Assembly: GCA_016874295.1 (NCBI GenBank)
Contig: VGUH01000023.1
Coordinates: 1 to 41,259, forward strand
Direction: 5' to 3'
Source: Gammaproteobacteria bacterium
Lineage (GTDB): Bacteria > Pseudomonadota > Gammaproteobacteria > Steroidobacterales > Steroidobacteraceae
Length of the DNA stretch: 41,259 nt
Part shown: positions 8,792-16,357 of the stretch, one piece after another
Numbering within the stretch: position 1 is the stretch's first letter
Layout of the letters: every line of letters begins with the position of its first letter
Program-made: the position numbers and the translations under genes
Notes under the pieces: generated by a model
Told to the model about the DNA's origin: nothing
What the model saw: the letters and a program-made list of their open reading frames with translations, nothing else
The model's database searches: none

Positions 8792-9766
8792 TCATAGCCA
8801 GCCGCGCCGGCGGAAATAGATGTAGGGCACGACCGAGGAGAAGGCCATCAGCAGCAGCGCGACGACGTACCCGTAGTGGCTGTCGAGCCCCGGCAGGAAA
8901 TCGAAGTTCATGCCGTAGATGCTCGCGATCAGCGTCGGCGGCAGCAGGATGGTGGCCGCGACCGAGAAGATCTTGATGATGTTGTTCTGCTCGATGTTGA
9001 TGAGGCCGAGCGTCGCCTGCAGCATGAAGCTCGACTTGTTGGCGAGGAACGACGCGTGGTCGGACAGCGCGAGCACGTCGCGCGACATGCTCCGGTAGCG
9101 CGCCACCAGTTCCTTGGGCAGCTGGATCGCGCTCGACTGCTGGATGAACGTGAGCTGGCGGGCGAGGGTCACGAGACTCTCGCGGGCCTTGCTGGTGAGG
9201 TCGCCGTCGCGGCCGATGCGGGTCATCACGCCGCGCAGGTCCTGAGCGCGGGCGGAGGTTTTCGGTGCCGGCGTCGCGAATATGCCCCCCGAAAGTTCAT
9301 CGAGCCCGATGCCGACGCGCTCCAGTACGTCGGCGGTGCGCTCGATCACCGCCTCCAGCAGTCCCGCGAGGATCGCCGGCGCGTTGGTCGCGGCGGACGG
9401 GTGGCGCTCGGAGTAGGCTACGAAGCGCCGGAACGGCAGCGGGTCGACGTAGCGGTTCGTGATCAGCCGGTTGCGCGACAGGATGAAGGTGATCGCCGCG
9501 GATTCGGGCCGGTCGGTGTCGATCTTGGTCACGACCGTCGCCGTCATGTACAGCGTGCCGTTCTCCTCGTACAGGCGGCTGCTGGTCTCGATCTCGCGCA
9601 TTTCCTCGCGCGAGGGCACGTCGATCGCGAGCAGCCGCTCGACGGCGCGCTCCTCGGCGAGTGTCGGTTCGAGCAGGTCCACCCAGACGCATTGCTCGGG
9701 GATGTCCGCCGGCGGCGGATCCAGCCTGTCGAGACCCTGGCTGCCCGGTACGAAGCAGTTCAGCAC
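8792..9766 (-). CDS. corA: CorA-family magnesium/divalent cation channel
   Basis: The 324-residue protein has a large cytoplasmic N-terminal domain followed by two C-terminal membrane helices. The loop between them carries the signature YGMNF (GMN selectivity motif), and the protein ends with basic residues (YFRRRGWL), as in CorA. CorA pentamers import Mg2+ and sometimes Co2+/Ni2+. The start is GTG at 9766 (MLNCFVPG), 18 bp after the stop of the DsbA-like gene, leaving no room for a Mg-sensing leader. It probably belongs to the same transcript as cytochrome c4 and dsbA. Confidence 0.93.
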   Translation of the reverse strand: MLNCFVPGSQGLDRLDPPPADIPEQCVWVDLLEPTLAEERAVERLLAIDVPSREEMREIETSSRLYEENGTLYMTATVVTKIDTDRPESAAITFILSRNRLITNRYVDPLPFRRFVAYSERHPSAATNAPAILAGLLEAVIERTADVLERVGIGLDELSGGIFATPAPKTSARAQDLRGVMTRIGRDGDLTSKARESLVTLARQLTFIQQSSAIQLPKELVARYRSMSRDVLALSDHASFLANKSSFMLQATLGLINIEQNNIIKIFSVAATILLPPTLIASIYGMNFDFLPGLDSHYGYVVALLLMAFSSVVPYIYFRRRGWL

Positions 9767-9784
9767 ACTGGCACCCGGATCGGG

Positions 9785-10654
9785 TCAGCTCGCTTCGCGC
9801 TCGCGAGCCGCCAGGTCGTTGACGAGCTCGAACAGCTTGTCCTGGCCGCCGGCCATCTGCACGTCCGTGAGGTACTTGCCGTGCACGATCATCATCGGCG
9901 CATGGTCCAGCAGGTAGCGCCGCGAGAGGTTCTCCGTCTGGCGCAGCCGGTTCTCGGTCGAGAAGGAACGGTAATGCTTCGCGAAGTCTTCCGCCGACAC
10001 GCCGCGTGCCGTCAGGAACTCGCGCGCGGCCTTCTCGGTTGCGGCCAGGTCGACCCTTCCGCCGCGCACCACGGTGATCGGCCGGTGGTTGACGTGGATC
10101 TCGCGGAATACCTCGCCATGCAGCTTGTCGACCAGGCCCAGCGACTCGATGGTGAGGAACAGGCGCGCATCCTCGCGGGTGACCTCGTTCCAGACGACCG
10201 GCAGGCGCTTCAGCGCGATCCAGTCGGGCCTGGACTTGTCCCAGGCCTCGACCCGCGGCTCGAGCGAGTAGCAGTGGCCGCAGCCGTACCAGAAGGCCTC
10301 GACGACCTCGATCTTGCCGGGCGGCGTGCTGACCGGCTGCGCGACGGGGTAGGCGGTGAAATTCTCGCCCTGCTTCCAGCGGCCCAGGCTGCCGGACGCC
10401 GGCGCAGGCGTCGCCGCCGCGACGGCGGCCGCGATCGGCGTGGTCGTGCTGACCGCGGCTTCGACGCTCTCGCCGTCGCTCTCGCGCGCGGCTTCCGCGG
10501 TCGGCGCCGGCGCCGGTACCGCGGCTGGCGGCGTGGCGGCGGTTTCCGCCGGGGGCGGCGCCTCGGCCGGCTGCGCCGGGGCGGGTGCCGTGTCCTTGCC
10601 GCAGGCGGCGCAGGCGAGGAGCGAGGCGAGTACCGGGTAGAAAATCCTGTTCAT
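9785..10654 (-). CDS. dsbA: DsbA-like thiol:disulfide interchange lipoprotein
   Basis: The 289-residue protein has an N-terminal lipoprotein-like signal (ASLLACAAC, Cys15 or Cys18), then about 65 residues very rich in Pro, Ala and Glu (21-87), then a thioredoxin-fold DsbA domain with FWYGCGHCYS (active-site C125-G-H-C128). DsbA enzymes oxidise cysteine pairs in exported proteins. E. coli DsbA has CPHC; the CGHC here is PDI-like, which in known enzymes changes redox potential. The true start is ATG 10654 (MNRIFYPV), which overlaps the cytochrome c4 stop (ATGA). The frame is open further upstream but only as a shadow of cytochrome c4. The cc4-dsbA pairing next to engB and polA is common in gammaproteobacteria. 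Confidence 0.9.
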   Translation of the reverse strand: MNRIFYPVLASLLACAACGKDTAPAPAQPAEAPPPAETAATPPAAVPAPAPTAEAARESDGESVEAAVSTTTPIAAAVAAATPAPASGSLGRWKQGENFTAYPVAQPVSTPPGKIEVVEAFWYGCGHCYSLEPRVEAWDKSRPDWIALKRLPVVWNEVTREDARLFLTIESLGLVDKLHGEVFREIHVNHRPITVVRGGRVDLAATEKAAREFLTARGVSAEDFAKHYRSFSTENRLRQTENLSRRYLLDHAPMMIVHGKYLTDVQMAGGQDKLFELVNDLAAREREAS

Positions 10655-11253
10655 CGCAGACCCTGTGTATAGGAGGCGAGCGCGCGCATCTCTTCGTCGG
10701 TCAGCCGCGAGGCGATGCCCTGCATGATCTCGTTGCCGCTCGAGGTACGCGTGCCGCTCGCATACGCCTGGAGCTGGTTGTACGTGTAGACGCCCTGCTG
10801 GGCGCGCAGCGCCGGATAGCCGGCGGGCGCGTTGCCGCGGCCCTGCGGCCCGTGGCAGGCGATGCACGCCGGAATCCCGCGCGCGGCGTTGCCGCCGCGG
10901 AACAGCTTCTCGCCCGCCTTCCAGTTCGACGGGTCCGCCTCGAGGCCGGTCGGAGTCTGCCGGGAGAAATGCGCGGCGAGATCGGCCATGTCCGACTCGC
11001 CGAGCGGGGCCGCCATCGGCGTCATCAGCGGGTTGACCCGGGTGCCCTGTTGGTACTGCTTGAGCTGCGCGACAAGGTAGGACGGCGGCTGGCCGGCGAG
11101 ACTGGGCCATTCGGGATTGATGCTCGAGCCGGTCATGCCGTGACAGGCGCCGCAAACGGCGGCTTTCTGCGCGCCGAGCGCGGCGTCACCCGCGGTGGCG
11201 GGACCGGCGGCGACGACCAGGGTGAGGAGCGAGCCGAGCCATGCTGTCTTCAT
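10651..11253 (-). CDS. Di-heme cytochrome c4
   Basis: The 200-residue periplasmic protein has a signal peptide (about 1-21, ending ATAGDA) and two cytochrome c domains with heme motifs C34-G-A-C37-H38 and C130-I-A-C133-H134. This is the duplicated layout of cytochrome c4, an electron donor to terminal oxidases. ATG 11253 (MKTAWLGS) gives a clean signal peptide; an upstream ATG at 11283 would add residues without signal character. No Shine-Dalgarno is present; TATAAT sits 6 nt upstream. Its start is only 13 bp from that of the divergent engB, and its stop overlaps the dsbA start by 4 bp. Confidence 0.92.
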   Translation of the reverse strand: MKTAWLGSLLTLVVAAGPATAGDAALGAQKAAVCGACHGMTGSSINPEWPSLAGQPPSYLVAQLKQYQQGTRVNPLMTPMAAPLGESDMADLAAHFSRQTPTGLEADPSNWKAGEKLFRGGNAARGIPACIACHGPQGRGNAPAGYPALRAQQGVYTYNQLQAYASGTRTSSGNEIMQGIASRLTDEEMRALASYTQGLR

Positions 11254-11259
11254 GCCAGA

Positions 11260-11265
11260 ATTATA
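11260..11265 (-). promoter_or_regulatory. TATAAT -10 box 6 nt before cytochrome c4 ATG
   Basis: On the minus strand TATAATTCTGGCATG leads straight into the start codon at 11253, implying a leaderless mRNA. The same AT-rich island is all that separates the gene from divergent engB, so any -35 elements would lie inside the opposite coding region. Confidence 0.5.
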
Positions 11266-11266
11266 T

Positions 11267-11872
11267 ATGTCCCGGTATTCCAAGGCCCGGTTCCTCAGAA
11301 GCGCCGGCTCCCCAGCCGCGTTCGGCGACGATTCCGGCTACGAAGTCGCGATCGCCGGGCGCTCCAACAGCGGTAAATCCAGCGCGCTGAACGCGATCCT
11401 CCGCCGGGACCTGGCCCGCACCAGCGCGACCCCCGGGCGGACGCAAGCGGTGAACCTGTTCGAGCTGCAGCCCGGGCAGCGGCTCGTGGACCTGCCCGGC
11501 TACGGCCACGCGCGCGTGCCCGATGCCGTCCGGGCGGCGTGGGGGCGGCTCATGGACGCCTACTTCGCGGGCCGCGCCTCGCTCGCCGGACTGCTGATCG
11601 TCGTGGACGCGCGCCGCGGCTTCGGCGAGCGCGACGAGGCGATGCTGCAGTACGCAGCTGCGCGCGGGATTCCGTCACGCGTCCTGCTCACGAAGTCCGA
11701 CAAGCTCGGCCGGAATGAGGCGCGGCAGGCGCTCTCGGCCGCGCAGGCGGCACTCGCCGGCCGCGCCGGGGTGCAGCTCTTCTCGGCGACCAGCGGAGAG
11801 GGCGTCGATGCGGCGCAGGCCGCACTCGAGGAGATGCTGGCGGGCCACGCTAAAACGCCCGGCGATCCGTGA
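11267..11872 (+). CDS. engB: Ribosome-biogenesis GTPase EngB (YihA/YsxC)
   Basis: The 201-residue TRAFAC-class GTPase is needed for assembly of the large ribosomal subunit. G motifs are clear: G1 GRSNSGKSS (31-39), G2 region with SATPGRTQAVNLFEL, G3 DLPGYG, G4 TKSDK and a G5-like SATSGEG. ATG 11267 (MSRYSKARFL) matches the usual N-terminus; another in-frame ATG at 11252 would add five residues and overlap the divergent cytochrome start codon. It lies between cytochrome c4 (divergent) and polA (convergent), a common gammaproteobacterial order. Confidence 0.95.
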   Translation: MSRYSKARFLRSAGSPAAFGDDSGYEVAIAGRSNSGKSSALNAILRRDLARTSATPGRTQAVNLFELQPGQRLVDLPGYGHARVPDAVRAAWGRLMDAYFAGRASLAGLLIVVDARRGFGERDEAMLQYAAARGIPSRVLLTKSDKLGRNEARQALSAAQAALAGRAGVQLFSATSGEGVDAAQAALEEMLAGHAKTPGDP

Positions 11873-11877
11873 GGACC

Positions 11878-11895
11878 GCCGGGCCGACACCCGGC
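11878..11895. terminator. Short GC hairpin between convergent engB and polA
   Basis: GCCGGG (11878-11883) pairs with CCCGGC (11890-11895) around a 6-nt loop, just after the engB stop. No T-run follows on either side, so intrinsic termination is doubtful. The rest of 11873-11994 shows no gene. Confidence 0.25.
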
Positions 11896-11994
11896 TGGGG
11901 GATGCCATCCGGGCGACCCGCTCAGGGAGGGAAGCGGGGAGCGTCTCACGGCGCTCGTCAACTTAGATGGGGGCGGGGAGCGGAAGTTCCAGCC

Positions 11995-14751
11995 CTAATG
12001 AGCGTCGTCCCAGTTCCCGCCGGTGCCGGTGTCGACCTTGAGCGCGACCGCGAGTTCGGCGGCGCCGCACATGATTTCGACCAGCTTTTCCCGGACCTTG
12101 CCGACGGCGCCGGCCGCGACCTCGAGCACCAGCTCGTCGTGCACCTGCAGGACGAGGTAGGCCGGCAGGCCGGATTCCGCCAGCCAGGCGTGCACCCGGA
12201 TCATCGCGCGCTTGATGATGTCCGCGGCCGTGCCCTGCATCGGCGCATTGATGGCGCTGCGTTCCGCGTACTGCTGCAGGTTGCGATCGCCCGAGCGAAT
12301 GTCCGGCAGGTACAGCCGCCGCCCGAACACGGTCTCGACGTAGCCGCGCTCGCGCGCGCCCGCGCGCGTGCGCTCCATGTAGTCGCGCACGCCGGGGTAG
12401 CGGCCGAAATAGCGCGCCACGTAGTCCTGCGCCGCCGGGCGCTCGATGCCGAGCTGGCGCGCGAGCCCGAAGGCGGACATGCCGTAGATCAGCCCGAAAT
12501 TGATCGCCTTTGCGGCACGGCGCTGGTCGTCCGTGACCTGCTCGGGCGTGGTGTCGAAGACTTCCGCCGCGGTCGCGCGGTGGATGTCGCCGTCCTCGGC
12601 GAATGCGCGCCGGAGCCCCTCGTCGCCCGATAGGTGCGCCATGATCCGCAATTCGATCTGCGAATAGTCGGCCGATAGCAGGACCCAGCCCTCGGGCGCG
12701 ACGAAGGCCTGGCGGATGCGCCGTCCCTCAGGCGTGCGGATCGGAATGTTCTGCAGGTTCGGATCGCTCGACGACAGCCGGCCGGTGACGGCGACCGCCT
12801 GGTGATACGAGGTGTGCACGCGCCCGGTCTTCGCGTCGATCTGCTCGGGCAGCTTGTCCGTGTAGGTCGAACGCAGCTTCGCGAGCCCGCGGTATTCGAG
12901 GATCAGCCGCGGCAGCGGGTATTTCTCCGCCAGCTCCTCGAGCACGTCCTCAGCCGTCGACGGCTGCCCGGTGCGGGTCTTCTGGCGCACCGGCAGGCCC
13001 TGCTGGGTGAACAGGATCTCCTGCAGCTGCTTCGGCGAGTCGAGGTTGAACGGCTGGCCGGCCGACTTGTGCGCCTCGGCCTCGAACTCCATGAGCCGTT
13101 TCGCGATCTCCGCACTCTGTTTCCTGAGCCGGTCGCGGTCCACCAGCACGCCGCGGTGCTCCATCGCGAGCAGCACCGGGACCAGCGGCTGCTCGATGTC
13201 CTCGTAGACGGCGAGCAGCGCCGGTTCTCTCCCGAGCGCGGCGTGCAGCGCGCGGTGCAGCTGCAGCGTGACGTCCGCATCCTCGGCGGCGTACTCGGCT
13301 GCCTTGTCCACCGGCACCTGGTTGAACGGGATCTGCTTTGCGCCCTTGCCGGCGACGTCCTCGTACTTGATCGTGTCGATGCCGAGGTAGTGCCTGGCGC
13401 AGGAATCCATGTCGTGCCGCGTCGCGGTCGAGTTCAGCACGTACGACTCGAGCATCGAGTCGTAGCGCATGCCGGCGAGCGCGATACCCGAGCCCAGCAG
13501 CACGTGCGCGTCGTATTTCAGGTGATGGCCGACTTTTTTCAGTCTCATGTCCTCGAGGAGCGGTTTCAGCCTCGCGAGCGACTTGTTCCTGTCCAGCTGA
13601 TCCGGCGCGCCGGCGTAGTCGTGGCCGAGAGGGACGTAGGCAGCCTTGCCGGGCTCGATGCAGAACGAGACGCCGACGATCTCGGCCTGCATGTAGTCGA
13701 GGCTGGTCGTTTCGGTGTCGAAGGCGAAGAGCGGCGCTTTATTGAGCGCAGCGAGCCAGGTTTCCAGTTGTTCTGTAGTCGTGACCGTTTCGTACTGGCG
13801 CGTCGGGGCGGGCGGCCGGGAGTCCGGCTCGCTTGCTCCGCCGGAACTTAGTCGCGCGCTCGCCGGCTCCCGGCCGCCGGCCTCCGGCGCGCTGGCTGCG
13901 GCGGTCAGCTGACGCTGCAGTGACTTCAGTTCCAGGCGCTCGTAGAACGCCTGTAGCGCGGCGATGTCGGGCGGCTTACGTGTCAGCGCTGCGGGCGCGT
14001 GCGGCAGGTCGAGGTCGCGGCGGATGGTGGCGAGCTTGCGCGAGAGTTCGAGGGTCGCGAGATTCTCGCGCAGGCTCTCGCCCACCTTGCCGGCGATCTG
14101 TGCGGCATGCGTGACGATGTTGTCGGCGCTGCCGTACTCGCCGAGCCACTTCGCGGCGGTCTTCGGGCCGACCTTGGGCACGCCCGGGATGTTGTCCGAG
14201 CTGTCGCCGACCAGCGCTAGGTAGTCCACGATCTGCCCGGGCAGGACGTCGAACTTCGCCTTGACGCCGTCGCGGTCGAGCCTGGTGTCGAACATCGTGT
14301 TGACCAGCGTGATGCGCTCGTTCACGAGCTGTGCCATGTCCTTGTCGCCGGTCGAGATCACGACCTCGAGACCCTCGCGCGCGGCGCGCTCGGCGAGCGT
14401 GCCGATCACGTCGTCGGCCTCGACGCCCTCGATGCGCAGCATCGGCAGCCCGAGCGCGGGGATCGCCTCGACCAGGGGCGCGACCTGTGCGCGCAGGTCG
14501 TCGGGCATCGGCGGCCGGTGCGCCTTGTACTGCTCGAAGAGATCGTCGCGGAAGGTCCGGCCCGGTGCGTCGAGCACCACCGCGACCAGTTCCGGATCCT
14601 CCTCGCGCAGGAGCTTGTTCAGCATGTTGAGCACGCCGAGCACGGCGCCGGTCGGCACGCCCTGCGAGGTCGTGAGCGGCGGGAGCGCGAAGAACGCGCG
14701 GTACAGGTAGGACGAGCCGTCCACCAGCCAGAGCTTGCCGGTCTTGCCCAT
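11995..14751 (-). CDS. polA: DNA polymerase I
   Basis: The 918-residue enzyme is close to the E. coli length of 928. Domains in order: 5'-3' nuclease (about 1-290; LWLVDGSSYLYRAFFALPPL, VEADDVIGTLA, GDKDMAQLV), linker, 3'-5' exonuclease (FAFDTETTSLDY and following acidic residues) and polymerase (motif A DYSQIELRIMAHLSGDE, motif B RRAAKAINFGLIYGMSAFGL, motif C VHDELVLEV). It processes Okazaki fragments and fills repair gaps. The linker at about residues 291-314 is encoded by an inverted repeat (see repeat entry). The start ATG lies 4 bp after the lptM stop, so the two are probably one transcript. The stop is TAG. Confidence 0.97.
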   Translation of the reverse strand: MGKTGKLWLVDGSSYLYRAFFALPPLTTSQGVPTGAVLGVLNMLNKLLREEDPELVAVVLDAPGRTFRDDLFEQYKAHRPPMPDDLRAQVAPLVEAIPALGLPMLRIEGVEADDVIGTLAERAAREGLEVVISTGDKDMAQLVNERITLVNTMFDTRLDRDGVKAKFDVLPGQIVDYLALVGDSSDNIPGVPKVGPKTAAKWLGEYGSADNIVTHAAQIAGKVGESLRENLATLELSRKLATIRRDLDLPHAPAALTRKPPDIAALQAFYERLELKSLQRQLTAAASAPEAGGREPASARLSSGGASEPDSRPPAPTRQYETVTTTEQLETWLAALNKAPLFAFDTETTSLDYMQAEIVGVSFCIEPGKAAYVPLGHDYAGAPDQLDRNKSLARLKPLLEDMRLKKVGHHLKYDAHVLLGSGIALAGMRYDSMLESYVLNSTATRHDMDSCARHYLGIDTIKYEDVAGKGAKQIPFNQVPVDKAAEYAAEDADVTLQLHRALHAALGREPALLAVYEDIEQPLVPVLLAMEHRGVLVDRDRLRKQSAEIAKRLMEFEAEAHKSAGQPFNLDSPKQLQEILFTQQGLPVRQKTRTGQPSTAEDVLEELAEKYPLPRLILEYRGLAKLRSTYTDKLPEQIDAKTGRVHTSYHQAVAVTGRLSSSDPNLQNIPIRTPEGRRIRQAFVAPEGWVLLSADYSQIELRIMAHLSGDEGLRRAFAEDGDIHRATAAEVFDTTPEQVTDDQRRAAKAINFGLIYGMSAFGLARQLGIERPAAQDYVARYFGRYPGVRDYMERTRAGARERGYVETVFGRRLYLPDIRSGDRNLQQYAERSAINAPMQGTAADIIKRAMIRVHAWLAESGLPAYLVLQVHDELVLEVAAGAVGKVREKLVEIMCGAAELAVALKVDTGTGGNWDDAH
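13811..13878. repeat. Inverted repeat inside polA linker
   Basis: The left arm 13811-13827 and right arm 13863-13878 are complementary over 16 bp with one bulged T at 13823. The loop is 35 nt. Within polA it encodes a linker rich in Gly, Ser, Ala and Pro (GREPASARLSSGGASEPDSR). This may be a REP-like palindromic element domesticated in frame between the nuclease and exonuclease domains, or simply GC-rich linker sequence. Confidence 0.5.
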
Positions 14752-14755
14752 GGGA

Positions 14756-14932
14756 TCAGCGCCCCGGCGGCTGGGAGGGCTCCTGGTCCTTCTCTTTCTC
14801 CTCCGCGGGCATCTGGTCCGGCCCGCGGATCTCGACCGGCGTCTCGACGCTCTCGTCTGGCAGGTACAGCGAGCCAGTCTGGCCGCAGCCAGCCGCCGCC
14901 AGCGTGAGCGCGAGCGAGATGAGGATCCGCAT
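14756..14932 (-). CDS. lptM: LptM (YifL) small lipoprotein
   Basis: This 58-residue gene has a lipoprotein signal (LALTLAAAGC, lipidated Cys16) followed at once by GQTGSLYLPDE, the hallmark of the LptM/YifL family, and an acidic Pro-rich tail (PAEEKEKDQEPSQPPGR). LptM binds the LptD/LptE translocon and helps oxidative maturation of LptD. In E. coli the gene sits near dapF; here it is 4 bp upstream of polA, so it probably leads the polA transcript. No Shine-Dalgarno is visible; TATACT is 6 nt before the ATG at 14932. Its size is near that of family members. Confidence 0.85.
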   Translation of the reverse strand: MRILISLALTLAAAGCGQTGSLYLPDESVETPVEIRGPDQMPAEEKEKDQEPSQPPGR

Positions 14933-14938
14933 GCGCGG

Positions 14939-14944
14939 AGTATA
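14939..14944 (-). promoter_or_regulatory. TATACT -10 box 6 nt before lptM ATG
   Basis: On the minus strand TATACTCCGCGCATG runs into the lptM start codon, nearly identical in layout to the boxes before the genes at 1961 and 11253. A leaderless lptM-polA mRNA is predicted. Confidence 0.45.
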
Positions 14945-14945
14945 G

Positions 14946-14965
14946 GCCAGCCTAGCGCGGCTGGC
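14946..14965. repeat. Inverted repeat between divergent lptM and FAH operon
   Basis: GCCAGCC (14946-14952) and GGCTGGC (14959-14965) are perfect complements with a 6-nt spacer. It lies just upstream of the lptM -10 box, in the 115-bp divergent intergenic region 14933-15047, and could be an operator or a small hairpin. No other clear element is seen there; a weak TTGGCT at 15009-15014 might serve the plus-strand operon. Confidence 0.4.
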
Positions 14966-15047
14966 GTTCGATCACCGCGGCCGTGAAATGCGGGAACCAG
15001 ATGCTCATTTGGCTGCCTTTCGCGCTTTCAGTTAGTGTACCCGCCGC

Positions 15048-15716
15048 GTGGCCGATCAACATGCCATTCCCGCCGCTGGCCGGCCGACCGTCGCGGTCGC
15101 GGACACCGCGCTCGTCTTCCCGGTGCGGCGCATCTTCTGCGTCGGGCGGAACTACCGGGAACACTCGCGCGAAATGGGCGCGAGCGATCTCGAGGCGCCG
15201 CCGTTCTTCTTCACCAAGCCGGCCGAGGCGGTGGTCGCGAGCGGGGGCGTCGTGCCGTTCCCGGGACGTACGCAGGACCTGCACCACGAGATCGAACTCG
15301 TGGTCGCACTCGCGGGCCCCGGAAAGATCTACGGCTACGCCGCGGGCATCGACCTGACCCGGCGCGACGTGCAGCTGGCGCTGAAACAATCCGGCAAGCC
15401 CTGGGACACGGCCAAGGGATTTGAGCATTCCGCGCCGATATCCGCGATCGCGCGCGCCGCCGACATCGGCCACCCCGCGCGCGGACGCATCTGGCTCGAG
15501 GTCAACGGCCAGATTCGCCAGGACGGCGACATCGCGGACATGATCTGGGGCGTTCCAGCTATCCTCGCCGAACTCTCGACCTGGTTCGAGATCCACCCGG
15601 GCGATCTCGTGTTCACGGGCACGCCCGCGGGCGTCGGCCCGCTTCGACCCGGTGACCGCGTGTGCGGCGGCGTCGACGGCGTGGGCAGGCTCGAAGTCAC
15701 CATGGCGGCGCGATGA
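15048..15716 (+). CDS. Fumarylacetoacetate hydrolase-family enzyme (fumarylpyruvate hydrolase-like)
   Basis: The 222-residue protein is a single FAH domain. Recognisable parts are FCVGRNYREHSREM, FFFTKPAEAVV, the metal-binding HHEIELVVAL, FEHSAPIS and the C-terminal FTGTPAGVGPLRPGD. Short FAH proteins of this type hydrolyse C-C bonds in fumarylpyruvate, acylpyruvates or related diketo acids. The next gene is a zeta-class GST/maleylacetoacetate isomerase, which suggests a ring-cleavage pathway end (gentisate or homogentisate type). The exact substrate is inference. GTG 15048 is the start used; no in-frame ATG is nearby. Its stop overlaps the next start as ATGA. Confidence 0.85.
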   Translation: MADQHAIPAAGRPTVAVADTALVFPVRRIFCVGRNYREHSREMGASDLEAPPFFFTKPAEAVVASGGVVPFPGRTQDLHHEIELVVALAGPGKIYGYAAGIDLTRRDVQLALKQSGKPWDTAKGFEHSAPISAIARAADIGHPARGRIWLEVNGQIRQDGDIADMIWGVPAILAELSTWFEIHPGDLVFTGTPAGVGPLRPGDRVCGGVDGVGRLEVTMAAR

Positions 15717-16357
15717 AGCTCTTCTCCTACTGGCGCAGTTCCGCCGCCTGGCGCGTGCGCATCGCGCTGTCATGGAAGGGCCTGCCGCACGGCACCGTGC
15801 CCGTGCACCTCGTGCGCGACGGCGGCCAGCAGCACGCCGAGTCCTACCACGAGGTGAACCCGCAGGAGCGCGTGCCCGCGCTCGAGGACGAGGGGCGCGT
15901 GCTCTCGCAGTCGCTCGCGATCATCGAGTATCTCGAGGAGAAATACCCGGATCCGCCGCTGCTGCCGGTGGATTTCGCCGGACGCGCCGTCGTCCGGCAG
16001 ATGGCGCTGCTCGTCGCCTGCGAGATTCACCCGCTGCAGAATACCGCCGTGCTGAATTACCTGCGCGGGCCGCTGGCGCAGGGCGACGGCCCGGTTGCGG
16101 ACTGGGCGCGCCACTGGATCGGGCAGGGCTTCAAGGCGCTGGAGGAGCTCGCGCGCCGCCACGGCGACGGCACCAATCACCTGTATTCAAGCGGAGTGAC
16201 GATGGCGGACCTGTGCCTCGCGCCGCAGATGTACAACGCGCGGCGCTGGCACCTAAACCTGCGGCCGTACCCGGCGCTGGTCGCGATCGACGCCCACCTG
16301 ATGACGCTGCCGGCATTCTCGACCACGCGCCCCGAGGCGCAACCGGACGCCGAATGA
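15713..16357 (+). CDS. maiA: Maleylacetoacetate/maleylpyruvate isomerase (zeta-class GST)
   Basis: The 214-residue protein has the zeta-class glutathione site SSAAWRVRIALSWKG near residue 9, NPQERVPALEDEG with the cis-Pro, SLAIIEYLEEKYP, and an all-helical C-terminal domain with YSSGVTMADLCLAPQMYNARR. It uses glutathione to isomerise maleyl to fumaryl intermediates; the FAH gene before it would take the product. ATG 15713 overlaps the previous stop, and its own stop overlaps kynA by 4 bp, so the three genes are translated as a coupled operon. Confidence 0.93.
   Translation: MKLFSYWRSSAAWRVRIALSWKGLPHGTVPVHLVRDGGQQHAESYHEVNPQERVPALEDEGRVLSQSLAIIEYLEEKYPDPPLLPVDFAGRAVVRQMALLVACEIHPLQNTAVLNYLRGPLAQGDGPVADWARHWIGQGFKALEELARRHGDGTNHLYSSGVTMADLCLAPQMYNARRWHLNLRPYPALVAIDAHLMTLPAFSTTRPEAQPDAE

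Noticed and set aside
9767-9784. Mg2+-responsive riboswitch before corA
   Set aside because: Only 18 bp separate corA from the upstream gene, too little for any riboswitch.
13815-13874. polA inverted repeat as a transcription terminator
   Set aside because: It lies in the middle of an intact essential reading frame and has no T-run.
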